The notes: generated by a model from the letters alone, not told the origin. Positions 35,942 through 44,981 are shown, counted from the first letter of the stretch. The stretch: 48,096 nt of DNA from an uncultured Bacilli bacterium (GCA_944355255.1 CALVQD010000021.1:1-48096), one strand, 5' to 3'. Translations and numbers: made by a program.

Positions 35942-36827
35942 AATATTAAGTAGAAATATTAGAGATTCATTTCAAAGTGTATTCCGTAATTTCTCTCTAT
36001 CCCTTGCTAGTATTTCTTGTATTACTATTACATTATTAGTCGTTTCTATTTCTATGATTTTATCTGTTAATGTAAATAATTTCGCAACTCTTGTTGAAAA
36101 AGATGTAACAATTGTTACATTCTTAGATGCAGATATCACAGAAGAAGATATTAAAATTGTAGAGCAAGAAATAAAAAGATTAGATAATATTGAAAGTATT
36201 ACATTTCAATCAAAAGGTGAAATTACTGAAGAAATGAAAGAATCTTCTGATACATTTAAAGCAATTATGGAACAGTGGACAGATGATGAAAATCCACTTC
36301 AAGATACATATTTAGTAAAAGTAGAAGATATTAATAAGATTGCAAGTACTGCAAAACAAATTAGAGCGATTGATGGCGTTGATGTTATTAAATATGGAGA
36401 AGGTATGGTTGAACAATTAGTTGCTGTATTTGATGTTGTTCGCAAAATTTGTCTAGGAATGGTAGTTGCACTTATTATCGTAACAGCATTCTTGATTTCT
36501 AACACGATTAAAATTACAATTTTCTCGCGTAAACGTGAAATTGAAATTATGCGTCTTGTTGGTGCAAGTAACTTAAATATTAAAATACCATTTATTTTCG
36601 AAGGATTATTCCTTGGAGTAATTGGTTCTATTATTCCAATTATCGCAACAGTCTATGGTTATACAGTATTATATGATAACTTTAATGGACAACTATTTTC
36701 ACCATTTATTAAATTAGTAGAACCACAACCATTTATTTTCTTATTATCTGGTATCTTAGTTGTAATTGGTATTTTAGTTGGTATGTTTGGTAGTTGGCGT
36801 GCTGTTAGAAAATATTTGAAAATTTAG
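35928..36827 (+). CDS. ftsX: Cell division protein FtsX
   Basis: The membrane partner of FtsE. The 299 residues have an N-terminal membrane segment (about 21-43), an extracellular domain (about 45-170) and three further membrane segments at about 180-203, 225-247 and 263-285. The intracellular stretch SRKREIEIMRLVGASNLNIKIPF is typical of FtsX/MacB-type permeases. In Bacilli it transmits ATP hydrolysis to wall hydrolases. A terminator follows at once. Confidence 0.94.
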   Translation: MKAFRILSRNIRDSFQSVFRNFSLSLASISCITITLLVVSISMILSVNVNNFATLVEKDVTIVTFLDADITEEDIKIVEQEIKRLDNIESITFQSKGEITEEMKESSDTFKAIMEQWTDDENPLQDTYLVKVEDINKIASTAKQIRAIDGVDVIKYGEGMVEQLVAVFDVVRKICLGMVVALIIVTAFLISNTIKITIFSRKREIEIMRLVGASNLNIKIPFIFEGLFLGVIGSIIPIIATVYGYTVLYDNFNGQLFSPFIKLVEPQPFIFLLSGILVVIGILVGMFGSWRAVRKYLKI

Positions 36828-36848
36828 AAGCTTCGGCTTCTTTTTTTG
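36825..36848 (+). terminator. Intrinsic terminator after ftsX
   Basis: AGAAGC and GCTTCT arms around a TTCG tetraloop, followed by seven T. Confidence 0.85.
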
Positions 36849-36892
36849 TTCTAAAATTTTTTTTCTTTCATATTTTGAAATGGGGGTATGTT

Positions 36893-37681
36893 ATGGAACT
36901 TTCAGTAAATGATTTAGTGACGAGAATTTCATATAATCACGATATGGTATTTCGTATTATACGAATTACAGAAGATGGAAATTATATTTTAAAAGGGGTT
37001 AATATTCGTTTAATTGCAGATAGTCCAAGAGAAGATTTAGTATTATATGATCGGGAAGAAGATATTGAAGAAGAAAGAGAATTCTTAAATCGAGTAAAGC
37101 CAGAATTCCATTTAAATCGCAATGATTATTTTTATTTGCCTGGCAAAATATTACACATAGATGCTGATCAGGACTATTTACAGAGATGTATAGACTACTA
37201 TCATGATGCTTCTTTAAAAGTAGTAGGAGTACATATGGATGAAGAGGAAGTGCCACATCAAATTAGAACATTATTAGAGGAGACTAATCCTAGTATTGTC
37301 ATTATTACTGGTCATGATGCTTATTATAAGAGAAAAGGAAATAAAAATGAGATTGCTTCTTATAAGAATAGTAAATATTTTGTAGAGGCTGTAAAAGAAG
37401 CGAGAAAATATGAGAAAAGCCATGATAAATTAGTGATTATTGCTGGTGCATGTCAATCGGATTATGAAGATTTAATTCAAGCGGGTGCTAATTTCGCATC
37501 AAGTCCAAAACGAGTAAATATTCATGCTTTAGATCCAGCAATTATTGCAACGAGAGTTAGTTTAACAGAGTCTAGTGAAGATATTGACTTAAAGGGAATT
37601 TTAGAAAAAACAAAATATGGTTCTTCGGGGATAGGGGGAATTAAAACAAAAGGTATGATGTACTTAGGATATCCTAGATAG
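36893..37681 (+). CDS. yabG: Sporulation-specific protease YabG
   Basis: YabG is a cysteine-type protease of the mother cell that processes spore coat and cortex proteins. The 262 residues match the family over the full length, with LPGKILHIDADQDYL, VIITGHDAYY, IIAGACQSDYEDLIQAGANFASSPKR and the terminal TKYGSSGIGGIKTKGMMYLGYPR. ATG 36893 follows GGGGG. CATATTTTG at 36869-36877 might be a mother-cell sigma -10 element, but its -35 is poor. veg follows 8 bases later, as in Bacillus. Confidence 0.93.
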   Translation: MELSVNDLVTRISYNHDMVFRIIRITEDGNYILKGVNIRLIADSPREDLVLYDREEDIEEEREFLNRVKPEFHLNRNDYFYLPGKILHIDADQDYLQRCIDYYHDASLKVVGVHMDEEEVPHQIRTLLEETNPSIVIITGHDAYYKRKGNKNEIASYKNSKYFVEAVKEARKYEKSHDKLVIIAGACQSDYEDLIQAGANFASSPKRVNIHALDPAIIATRVSLTESSEDIDLKGILEKTKYGSSGIGGIKTKGMMYLGYPR

Positions 37682-37689
37682 GAGAAAAA

Positions 37690-37908
37690 ATGATTGGAAA
37701 AGTAAAAGAAGAATTAGAAAAACATATTGGGGAAGAGGTTTTTATTCAGTATCATTTAGGTCGTAATAAATATGAGTCATATCAATGTGTAATACGAGAA
37801 CTTTATAACAATGTGTTTTTAGTAGAGATGAAAGAAAATGAAGGATTACCAGTCAAATCTTTTTCTTATACAGATATTATTACAAAAAATATTCGAATTC
37901 ATTTTTAA
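37690..37908 (+). CDS. veg: Veg family protein
   Basis: A 72-residue protein with EEVFIQYHLGRNKYESYQCVIRELYNNVFLVEM, close to the Veg pattern. In Bacillus subtilis Veg affects biofilm formation by way of SinR. The position directly after yabG is the same as in Bacillus. It starts at ATG 37690 after GGAG and ends without a clear terminator, ahead of the spoVG promoter. Confidence 0.85.
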   Translation: MIGKVKEELEKHIGEEVFIQYHLGRNKYESYQCVIRELYNNVFLVEMKENEGLPVKSFSYTDIITKNIRIHF

Positions 37909-37910
37909 AC

Positions 37911-37939
37911 TTGCAAAAAGAAAATCTTTATTATATAAT
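37911..37939 (+). promoter_or_regulatory. sigma-A-type promoter of spoVG
   Basis: TTGCAA (37911-37916), 17 bases, TATAAT (37934-37939). The sigma-H-type promoter known for Bacillus spoVG was not recognised. Confidence 0.65.
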
Positions 37940-37976
37940 GTAAGTGTATCAGAGTATACCGAAGGGAGAGATTTAC

Positions 37977-38309
37977 GTGGAAGTAACATCTGTTAGAGTA
38001 AAACTTGCTCATAACAAAAATGGAAAGGTTAATCCAAAAGCTTTTGTAACGATCGTGATTGATAATTGGTTAGCAATTCGCGATATGAGAATTATTCAAG
38101 GAAAAGAAAGATTATTTGTAGCTATGCCAAACCGTAAAAAAGGTGGGGATGCGAAAGTAGTTACAGAAGAGGTTGCTACAGCACCAGAAACTGTAGAAGA
38201 AGAAAGATTAGACATTGTATATCCAATCAATAAAGAAGGAAGAAAAATGATTGAAGATGCAGTGTTAGCTGAATATGAAAAAGTATTAGAAGAAGGTTCT
38301 GAAGAATAG
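37977..38309 (+). CDS. spoVG: SpoVG family regulator
   Basis: A small nucleic-acid-binding regulator that affects sporulation, septation and virulence genes in Bacillota. The 110 residues start MEVTSVRVKL and carry KAFVTIVIDNWLAIRDMRIIQG and LFVAMPNRKK, the core of the family. The C-terminus is acidic. GTG 37977 is chosen after GAAGGGAGAG, as the family begins at this point; the longer frame would add residues before the conserved start. Confidence 0.96.
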   Translation: MEVTSVRVKLAHNKNGKVNPKAFVTIVIDNWLAIRDMRIIQGKERLFVAMPNRKKGGDAKVVTEEVATAPETVEEERLDIVYPINKEGRKMIEDAVLAEYEKVLEEGSEE

Positions 38310-38320
38310 GACCTTTTTTT
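38293..38320 (+). terminator. Intrinsic terminator after spoVG
   Basis: AAGGTTC (38293-38299) pairs with GGACCTT (38309-38315), one G-T pair, followed by a T run. Confidence 0.7.
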
Positions 38321-38348
38321 CATATTTTTTTAACTTTGTTCATATAAT
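38320..38348 (+). promoter_or_regulatory. Candidate sigma-E promoter of yabPQ
   Basis: TCATATT (38320-38326), 14 bases, CATATAAT (38341-38348) is close to the sigma-E consensus (kTCATATT and CATACAAT). yabP and yabQ are sigma-E genes in Bacillus subtilis. Confidence 0.55.
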
Positions 38349-38366
38349 TTAACAGGAGGCATGAAT

Positions 38367-38666
38367 ATGGACAAGGATCATTCAAATATTATAGGAACAG
38401 TGGTAGGAAATCATAATGTAACAATTAGTGATAGAAAAACATTAGTAATTACAGGAGTAAAGAAAATAGAGAGTTTTGACAATGAAGAGTTTTTAATGGA
38501 AACAACCATGGGATATATTATGATTAAAGGGGAAGGGTTAGAAATTATTAAATTAGATACATATCAGGGAAATGTATCGATTAAAGGAAAAGTGAATAGT
38601 TTAAATTATATGGAAACAGCGAAAAAGGAAAAAGAAGATAGTATGTTTAGTAAGTTATTTAAATAA
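38367..38666 (+). CDS. yabP: Sporulation protein YabP
   Basis: A 99-residue protein of the YabP/YqfC family, needed for spore cortex or coat formation under sigma-E. It has the family pattern NVTISDRKTLVITGVKKIESFDNEEFLMET and GYIMIKGEGLEIIKLD. ATG 38367 lies 7 bases after AGGAGG; ATG 38361 is too close. Its stop overlaps the yabQ start. Confidence 0.93.
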   Translation: MDKDHSNIIGTVVGNHNVTISDRKTLVITGVKKIESFDNEEFLMETTMGYIMIKGEGLEIIKLDTYQGNVSIKGKVNSLNYMETAKKEKEDSMFSKLFK

Positions 38667-38968
38667 TGACTCTAAGAATTCAAATTATTACTTTGCTATT
38701 TTCTTTTTTCTATGGAGCACTTTTTTCCTTTGTATTAACAATTCAATATCGTTTTTTATATGCTAAAGAAAAATGGTTTCAATACAGTTTTACAATTCTT
38801 TTTGTATTAGTTATGACTTTTTTATATTTTTTAATATTGAGAAAAATTAATTATGGAATTCTTCATCCTTACTCTTTTCTTAGTATGATGGTAGGATATT
38901 CGATAGAACATCTAATTCATTTACATTTATTATCTGTAAAGAATATTGTCAAGAAAAAAGAAACATGA
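38666..38968 (+). CDS. yabQ: Sporulation membrane protein YabQ
   Basis: A 100-residue integral membrane protein with three hydrophobic segments (about 7-27, 42-61 and 68-86). It is the usual partner of YabP and is required for cortex formation. The start overlaps the yabP stop (TAATG). The order yabP-yabQ-divIC is the same as in Bacillus. Confidence 0.9.
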   Translation: MTLRIQIITLLFSFFYGALFSFVLTIQYRFLYAKEKWFQYSFTILFVLVMTFLYFLILRKINYGILHPYSFLSMMVGYSIEHLIHLHLLSVKNIVKKKET

Positions 38969-38974
38969 TACACT
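38946..38974 (+). promoter_or_regulatory. sigma-A-type promoter of divIC
   Basis: TTGTCA (38946-38951), 17 bases, TACACT (38969-38974), inside the end of yabQ. It would give vegetative expression independent of the sporulation genes. Confidence 0.5.
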
Positions 38975-38995
38975 ATAAAATAGTAGGTGATAAAG

Positions 38996-39415
38996 ATGGC
39001 AAAGAAGAAAAAAGTAAGTAAAAGTGCGAAAAAAAGACTTTTAGTGTTTGGAACATTATCTTTTGCTATGATTATTTATTTCTTTATTACACTTACTACT
39101 TATACGTTAAATATTATTGATTTAAATCATGAAAAGAAGGAATTAAACAATCAATTGTTAGTTTTAAAAGAAGATGAAGAAAATTTAAATATCGAGTTAA
39201 AGAAATTACAAGATCCTGATTATATTGCTCGTTTTGCGCGTGAGAACTATTTGTATTCAAAAAATGGGGAATATATTATTAAAATTCAAGGAAATGATAA
39301 AACAACAGAGACAACGGATATTGATCATGAAAAGAGTATTCGTTATATTGTCATCGGTGTTGGCTCTTTTCTGACTATTTTAGGAATTTATGTATTACGT
39401 CATATGACAAAATAA
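38996..39415 (+). CDS. divIC: Cell division protein DivIC (FtsB family) with an extra C-terminal membrane segment
   Basis: A divisome protein that forms a complex with FtsL and DivIB. The 139 residues have a basic N-terminus, a membrane segment (about 16-38), a coiled coil (about 43-75) and the conserved LQDPDYIARFARENYLYSKNGEYI. Unusually, after a short charged linker it has a second hydrophobic segment (about 116-133, VIGVGSFLTILGIYVL). Classical DivIC ends before this. ATG 38996 follows TAGGTGA. Confidence 0.88.
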   Translation: MAKKKKVSKSAKKRLLVFGTLSFAMIIYFFITLTTYTLNIIDLNHEKKELNNQLLVLKEDEENLNIELKKLQDPDYIARFARENYLYSKNGEYIIKIQGNDKTTETTDIDHEKSIRYIVIGVGSFLTILGIYVLRHMTK

Positions 39416-39441
39416 GTCTACATGTTTGTAGGCTTGCTTTT
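39414..39441 (+). terminator. Probable terminator after divIC
   Basis: AAGTCTACA (39414-39422) pairs with TGTAGGCTT (39427-39435), one G-T pair. The T tract behind it is interrupted. Confidence 0.55.
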
Positions 39442-39492
39442 GTATCATCAAGTTGTTTTCGTTGTTTGTATTAGAAAGTAGGGAAAATCATG

Positions 39493-40335
39493 ATGAAAGA
39501 AATTCAAGTAGAAGATGTAAAACCATATTTTCAAGAAAGAGAAGCAGAAGTAAATAAAGGTAATTTTGGAAAAGTGGGAATGCTTGGTGGTTCTAAAAAC
39601 TATATAGGTGCATTAAAGTTAGCAACTTTTAGCTATTCTGCACTAAGAAGTGGTTGTGGAATTGCTAGAGTGATTATTCCTGAAGATTTAGCAATCTTTT
39701 TAACTCCACATATTATGGAACCAACGATGTTTTTCTATCATAATTTAGCGGAACTTAGAATCGCGATTCGTGATTTAAAGTCTTTAGTCATTGGAATTGG
39801 ATGGGGAATCGATGGAAGTCATTTGGAAATATTACAAGAAGTATTTCGCACCTTTTCTGGGAGTATTGTGCTTGATGCAGACGGATTAAATATATTGGCT
39901 GGTCATTTAGATATACTTCCTAAAAATCAGGTTGTTTTAACTCCACATTTAAAAGAATTTTCAAGATTAACAAAGATTTCGGTAGAGAAACTTAAAAAGA
40001 ATAAAATTGAAATTGCGAAAGAGTTTGCTAAAAAATATCAAGTTATATTATTACTAAAAGGACATACAACAATTATTACTGATGGAAATGATGTATATTT
40101 CATAAAACGCGGAGGTCCAGGAATGGCTACAGCTGGTAGTGGGGATGTGTTGTCTGGTATTTTAGCTGGTTTATTGGGATATCAGGAATATAGTTTATTG
40201 ACAGTTGCTGCTGGTGCTTATTTAGCCGGACTTGCTGGAGAACTTGCTGAAAAAGATAAAACAGATATCGCTATGATTGCAAGTGATACGGTAGAACATA
40301 TTCCAGATGCAATTCAGTTGATTAGAGAGCAATAG
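39493..40335 (+). CDS. nnrD: ADP-dependent NAD(P)H-hydrate dehydratase
   Basis: It repairs damaged NADH and NADPH by dehydrating their hydrates. The 280 residues form a ribokinase-like domain with KGNFGKVGMLGGSKNYIGA, VLDADGLNIL, TPHLKEFSRL, LLKGHTTII and the nucleotide-site GMATAGSGDVLSGILAGLL. The N-terminal epimerase domain (NnrE, YjeF-N) found fused in many bacteria is absent. The second of two adjacent ATG codons gives a better ribosome-site distance. Confidence 0.94.
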   Translation: MKEIQVEDVKPYFQEREAEVNKGNFGKVGMLGGSKNYIGALKLATFSYSALRSGCGIARVIIPEDLAIFLTPHIMEPTMFFYHNLAELRIAIRDLKSLVIGIGWGIDGSHLEILQEVFRTFSGSIVLDADGLNILAGHLDILPKNQVVLTPHLKEFSRLTKISVEKLKKNKIEIAKEFAKKYQVILLLKGHTTIITDGNDVYFIKRGGPGMATAGSGDVLSGILAGLLGYQEYSLLTVAAGAYLAGLAGELAEKDKTDIAMIASDTVEHIPDAIQLIREQ

Positions 40336-40370
40336 AAAAGTTCATATCACATGATATGAACTTTTTTTTA
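40336..40370. terminator. Bidirectional terminator between nnrD and the PBP gene
   Basis: A 14-bp perfect inverted repeat (40336-40349 with 40352-40365), T run on the + side. Confidence 0.85.
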
Positions 40371-43300
40371 TTCTGTTGGTTGTTCTGTAGATGAATCTAC
40401 AACGGTTACTTTACGTGTAATTGTTTTACTATAATCTTCATAAGTGATGGTATATGTAATAGTGTATACACCAGCAGTAGAAGTAAAGTTATCTAAGGAA
40501 GCAGGAATTCCAGCAGCATTAGTAATACTTATTTCTACTTCTGCATCAGAAGTAACATCTTTACCATCTTCTTTAACAACAACACCTTGATCACGGTAAG
40601 TACTGTTTAAATTAACTGTCATATTTGCACTTCCAACTAAGCTTACTGACATTTCTCCTTGAACGTTAGAAACATTTACAGTTGTTTCAACACCCGGAGC
40701 CTCTGCTGCAGTAAAGTTAGAATAACATGATTTTACAACATAAGTACCACTATCTGTAGATCTTGCAGTAAAGGTAATACTTGTATTATTTGTAAATTGG
40801 ATCAGTCTTAAAGTACCATCTTTTTGTTTTGCATAAATATTATAACCAACACTACCAAGCATACTTTGATTCTGTCCTAATCTAGATTGTAAATAACTGT
40901 TTTTATAACCACTATCTGTAAATACTTTTCCAATCCAGCTTGATAAACTATTAGAGTCTAACTCTTCTGGAGTTTTAATTCCAGTCCATGAAATAGATAC
41001 TGAGTTTCCACTAATACTACTTTTTACATTAGAAACATCACTTAGTTGTGCAAATCTACTTGATACTTCAGTTGGTTCCGTTCCTTTTTTAAATAGTTCT
41101 GTAATACGCATATTAGATGGTGTATTTGCACTAGGTAATTTGACTGGATAAGTTTCTTTTTCTACTTCAACAGCTACAACACCATCCGGTTTTGTAAATT
41201 CTGCTTTATCAGTAAAGAAATTTCCAGCAATTGCTTTAAATAGATTTCTATGTCCACCAGTATTTGTTGTACTTACATATTTATCATCTTGTTTGTCATA
41301 TCCATACCATACAGAAATCGCATATTGTGTATTAATACCATCTACCCATAAATCGTTAACTGCATTTGATGGATAACCTTTTTTCTTAATTAAGTCTTCA
41401 GTAAAGTTAGAAGTACCTGTCTTAGCTCCAAAATGAACACCGTTTAAATAAGATGTACCAATTCCATAATCAGCAGCATTATATAATACATTACTAATCA
41501 TATAAGCTGTTTCTGGACTCATTACTTTTGTTCTTTCAGTTTCTATCTCTTCTGTTTTATCATCTTCACGATATACAATTTTTGTATATGTATATGGTTT
41601 TGTGTAGTAACCTCCATTCGCAAATGCAGCATAGGCACCAGCCATAGTAAGTGGAGATTCTCCATCATAACCACCTAAAGCGTGTGATTCATATACAACG
41701 CCATTTTCAACTTGTGGATTTAATCCTAAACTTTCTGCAAAGTTTTTAATATTTTCGTTATCATTTTGTTGGAATGCTTTTAATGCTGGAATATTTCTAG
41801 ACTCTGCTAAAGCTGTACGTAATGTCATCCATCCTTGATAAGTTCTATTCCAGTTTTCAATACCACCATCATCATCGTCTGTTCCAGAATATGAGTGTGG
41901 TTCGTCGGCAAATGGAGTTGCAGTAGACCATCCTAGATATTCAAAACCTGGACCGTAATCATAAATTGGTTTCGCAGTAGATCCAATTTGTCGTTTTACT
42001 TTTGTAGCACGACCTAATTGGTTAGCTCCACTTATATTTCTACCATTACTAATTGCTGTTAGTGCTCCAGTATTGACATCGACTACAGCAACTGCACCTT
42101 GTACAACATCATTTTCCCAGTTAAATGTTTTTCCATTCATAATATCTTCTACAGCTTCTTGTTTATCTTTATCCATTGTTGTATATATCTGCATAGAAAC
42201 ATTATATGGGTTATTTCCTGTTCTTTCTGTTACATCTGCAACGACTGCATCAATAAATGATTGATACTTGAAACGGTCTGTATCACCACCATCTTCTGTA
42301 GATACAGATTTTACGATTTTATCAACACTTAAATTGAGAGCAGTTTCATATTCTTTTTTATCGATATAATTATGACGTCTCATAAGATATAAAACAGTTT
42401 GACGACGTTTTTCTGTTAAATCTGGATTAATGTTTGGATCATATGTATTTGGTGCTTGGAACATACCTGCAATCATAGCTGCTTCAGCGAGATTGATATC
42501 TTTGGCACTTTTTCCAAAGTAAGTAAGACAAGCTTGTTCTACACCCCATGCACCACTACCTAGATATGGGGCATTTACATAGAATTCCATAATTTCTTCT
42601 TTGGTATAATGTTTTTCAATTTGGAAAATCGACATATAAATATCGGTAAACTTACGTGTTATACTACGATTTGTCGATGTGAAGTGGTTTTTTGCAATTT
42701 GCATAGTAAGGGTAGAAGCACCACCTGCGTTCTGTCCAAGTAAAGTACCGATTCCAGCACGTATGAAACGTGGTAAGTCAAATCCGTTATGTTGGAAGAA
42801 CCTAGAGTCTTCTGTTGCAACAATCGCATCTACTAACACTTCAGGCAATTGATCATAAGAAATTGTCTCACGGTTTTCACTACCGAGTTTTTTGATGATT
42901 GTACCATCAGAACTATACAAAATAGAAGCTTCCTGATGATACAATTTGTCAGGACTAAATTCTGGAGCATCTTTAATAATAAAGAACATAAAGATACCAA
43001 AAGCCACTAAACAAACAATTCCTAAAATAAGACATACCATCAAGATTTTTTTCCCTATTTTTTTCTTCTTTGTTTTATCTTTTACCTTTCCTTTTTTATT
43101 TTTTGACATGCGAGTAGTACGTGCAGAACGTGTACTTGCAACATTTGCTCCTTTTGTATAATCTGTTTTTTGAGCATGACCAGTACGTGCATGTCTTGCT
43201 TCTGTTCTTTTCTTTTCCATCGTAACCTCCATATTCTTTTTACTTATATTGTTAATGAAATTTAATAAATTTGGACTAAATAAGATTCCATCTAAAATTA

Positions 43301-43442
43301 AAATAATTAGAAATGCTTTTAAGAATCCTATTGCAAATATTCCTACAATCAGTGCTAGAATACTGACGAGCCCAATTGCAATTTCATATTGATGTTCATT
43401 GATATATTGAATGATTTTATGATACTTTTTCAGAAGCTTCAC
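40368..43442 (-). CDS. pbp1A: Class A penicillin-binding protein (PBP1A type)
   Basis: A bifunctional peptidoglycan glycosyltransferase and transpeptidase. In the 1024-residue frame, 1-70 hold two extra hydrophobic segments (about 20-55), then a basic tail and the usual anchor (about 132-156). The GT51 domain has Glu211 in ATEDSRFF. The transpeptidase has Ser488 and Lys491 (STAK), SRN 548-550 and KTG 674-676. The C-terminus adds a fibronectin-like part and a DUF5011-like Ig domain. The GTG start overlaps recU by 26 bases. A second start, ATG 43220 (Met75), has its own GGAGG and would give a normal 950-residue PBP. Confidence 0.93.
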   Translation of the reverse strand: MKLLKKYHKIIQYINEHQYEIAIGLVSILALIVGIFAIGFLKAFLIILILDGILFSPNLLNFINNISKKNMEVTMEKKRTEARHARTGHAQKTDYTKGANVASTRSARTTRMSKNKKGKVKDKTKKKKIGKKILMVCLILGIVCLVAFGIFMFFIIKDAPEFSPDKLYHQEASILYSSDGTIIKKLGSENRETISYDQLPEVLVDAIVATEDSRFFQHNGFDLPRFIRAGIGTLLGQNAGGASTLTMQIAKNHFTSTNRSITRKFTDIYMSIFQIEKHYTKEEIMEFYVNAPYLGSGAWGVEQACLTYFGKSAKDINLAEAAMIAGMFQAPNTYDPNINPDLTEKRRQTVLYLMRRHNYIDKKEYETALNLSVDKIVKSVSTEDGGDTDRFKYQSFIDAVVADVTERTGNNPYNVSMQIYTTMDKDKQEAVEDIMNGKTFNWENDVVQGAVAVVDVNTGALTAISNGRNISGANQLGRATKVKRQIGSTAKPIYDYGPGFEYLGWSTATPFADEPHSYSGTDDDDGGIENWNRTYQGWMTLRTALAESRNIPALKAFQQNDNENIKNFAESLGLNPQVENGVVYESHALGGYDGESPLTMAGAYAAFANGGYYTKPYTYTKIVYREDDKTEEIETERTKVMSPETAYMISNVLYNAADYGIGTSYLNGVHFGAKTGTSNFTEDLIKKKGYPSNAVNDLWVDGINTQYAISVWYGYDKQDDKYVSTTNTGGHRNLFKAIAGNFFTDKAEFTKPDGVVAVEVEKETYPVKLPSANTPSNMRITELFKKGTEPTEVSSRFAQLSDVSNVKSSISGNSVSISWTGIKTPEELDSNSLSSWIGKVFTDSGYKNSYLQSRLGQNQSMLGSVGYNIYAKQKDGTLRLIQFTNNTSITFTARSTDSGTYVVKSCYSNFTAAEAPGVETTVNVSNVQGEMSVSLVGSANMTVNLNSTYRDQGVVVKEDGKDVTSDAEVEISITNAAGIPASLDNFTSTAGVYTITYTITYEDYSKTITRKVTVVDSSTEQPTE

Positions 43443-44001
43443 CTTCTTTCTCCATATCGTCTATCATTTTTAAATAGTCGAGTCGTGGTGCATACTTTGT
43501 TTCAATTAATTTCCCTTCTTTTTGAAAATAAGAAATGGGAATCGACTTCCTTTTGTTGCTTTCAATGAATGATATCAATTTACTACCATCTAAAAAATAT
43601 GTCAAATTATAGTGGGTAAAACGAATAATTAAAAATCCGATTCCACCATGTTCTATAATCTTCTTAATATGTTCAATTTGATGGCTATGAATGTTTGCGA
43701 GTGGGAAAAAACTTTTATTTCTCGTTTCTTTTGCTTCAAAATCAATATATTTTCCCTTGTATACACCATTGTAGTCTGTAGTAGATGGTGTTTTATAATA
43801 TGCTTCTTTAATCACAGCATCCATACGTGACTTAAAATCTACTTTAACTACTGTAATTGGCGTTGGTTTTTTGTAAATGACTGCAATATTATGTACTAGA
43901 TAATAAGTATTTGTCTCATTAATATCATGTTCTAAACTCATCCCACGGTTACCGTGTAATACGTAAGATTGTTTTACTTTTGTTCCGTTTGGATAATTCA
44001 C
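43417..44001 (-). CDS. recU: Holliday junction resolvase RecU
   Basis: An endonuclease that cuts four-way junctions in recombination and chromosome segregation. The 194 residues contain NRGMSLEHDINETN, STTDYNGVYKGKYIDFEAKET (catalytic Asp, Glu and Lys of the restriction-nuclease-like fold) and FFPLANIHSHQIEHI. GTG 44001 has a better ribosome-site distance than ATG 44007. The recU-pbp1A pair is conserved in Bacilli, and the genes overlap here. Confidence 0.95.
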   Translation of the reverse strand: MNYPNGTKVKQSYVLHGNRGMSLEHDINETNTYYLVHNIAVIYKKPTPITVVKVDFKSRMDAVIKEAYYKTPSTTDYNGVYKGKYIDFEAKETRNKSFFPLANIHSHQIEHIKKIIEHGGIGFLIIRFTHYNLTYFLDGSKLISFIESNKRKSIPISYFQKEGKLIETKYAPRLDYLKMIDDMEKEGEASEKVS

Positions 44002-44113
44002 AAGCATTCACCATTAATATTATACTATAAAGTATTCAATTTTTCTACTAGATTTTCTTATCTTTGCCATCATTGACAAAGAAGTGTGATACAATAAGAG
44101 AAGGTGATTATTT

Positions 44114-44962
44114 ATGGAGATTTTAAATGGAAAAGAATTAAAGAAAAAGAAATTATTAGAATTAAAAGAACAAGTCTTAAAATTATCTCAACCATTAGGT
44201 TTTGCAGTGGTACAAGTTGGACATAATGAGGCAAGTAATGTTTATATTAGACAAAAAGAAAAAATGGCAGAACAATTAGGGTATGAATTTTATCACATTT
44301 CTTTAGAAGAAGATATTTTAGAAGATGAGTTAATTCAGACGATTCAAGAATTAAACGAAGATGAAAAAGTTCATGGAATTTTAGTTCAAATGCCATTACC
44401 ATCACATATTGATGCGAAAAAAGTACAAGATGCAGTAAACCCTGAAAAGGATGTAGATGGGTTAAATGCTCTTAATAGTGGAAAACTCTTAAAACAAGAA
44501 GAGGGGTTACTACCATGTACTCCATCTGGGATTATTACGTTATTACATGCATATCAAATTCCTCTTTGTGGACGCCATGCAGTCGTTGTAGGACGTAGTG
44601 AATTGGTTGGAAAACCACTTGCTTTACTTTTATTAAATGAAGATGCTACCGTTACAATTTGTCATTCTAAAACAGAACACTTAGAACAATATACAAAAAT
44701 GGCAGATATTTTAATTAGTGCTGTTGGAAAAAAAGATTTCATTCGTGCTGATATGGTAAAAGAAGGAGCTGTTGTAATCGATGTTGGTATGAATCGTGTG
44801 GATGGAAAATTATATGGAGATGTAAAATATGATGAAGTTGCTCCATATTGTAGTTATATTACTCCAGTTCCAGGAGGAGTAGGTCCAATGACTGTTTTAG
44901 AATTAGGGGAAAATGTATACCGTGCTCATCAAAAGCAATTAAAGAAGACTTTTGACAGATAA
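44114..44962 (+). CDS. folD: Bifunctional methylenetetrahydrofolate dehydrogenase/cyclohydrolase FolD
   Basis: It interconverts 5,10-methylene-THF and 10-formyl-THF for purine and fMet synthesis. The 282 residues show VYIRQKEKMAEQLG (catalytic Lys region), GILVQMPLPSHI, KDVDGLN, PCTPSGI, the NAD(P)-binding VVGRSELVGKPLA, and ITPVPGGVGPMT. Length is normal. The promoter of the next gene lies at its end. Confidence 0.96.
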   Translation: MEILNGKELKKKKLLELKEQVLKLSQPLGFAVVQVGHNEASNVYIRQKEKMAEQLGYEFYHISLEEDILEDELIQTIQELNEDEKVHGILVQMPLPSHIDAKKVQDAVNPEKDVDGLNALNSGKLLKQEEGLLPCTPSGIITLLHAYQIPLCGRHAVVVGRSELVGKPLALLLLNEDATVTICHSKTEHLEQYTKMADILISAVGKKDFIRADMVKEGAVVIDVGMNRVDGKLYGDVKYDEVAPYCSYITPVPGGVGPMTVLELGENVYRAHQKQLKKTFDR

Positions 44963-44981
44963 AAGCGATACGTGTTATAAT
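44952..44981 (+). promoter_or_regulatory. sigma-A-type promoter of ysxC
   Basis: TTGACA (44952-44957), 18 bases, TATAAT (44976-44981). The -35 box lies within the end of folD. Confidence 0.75.
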
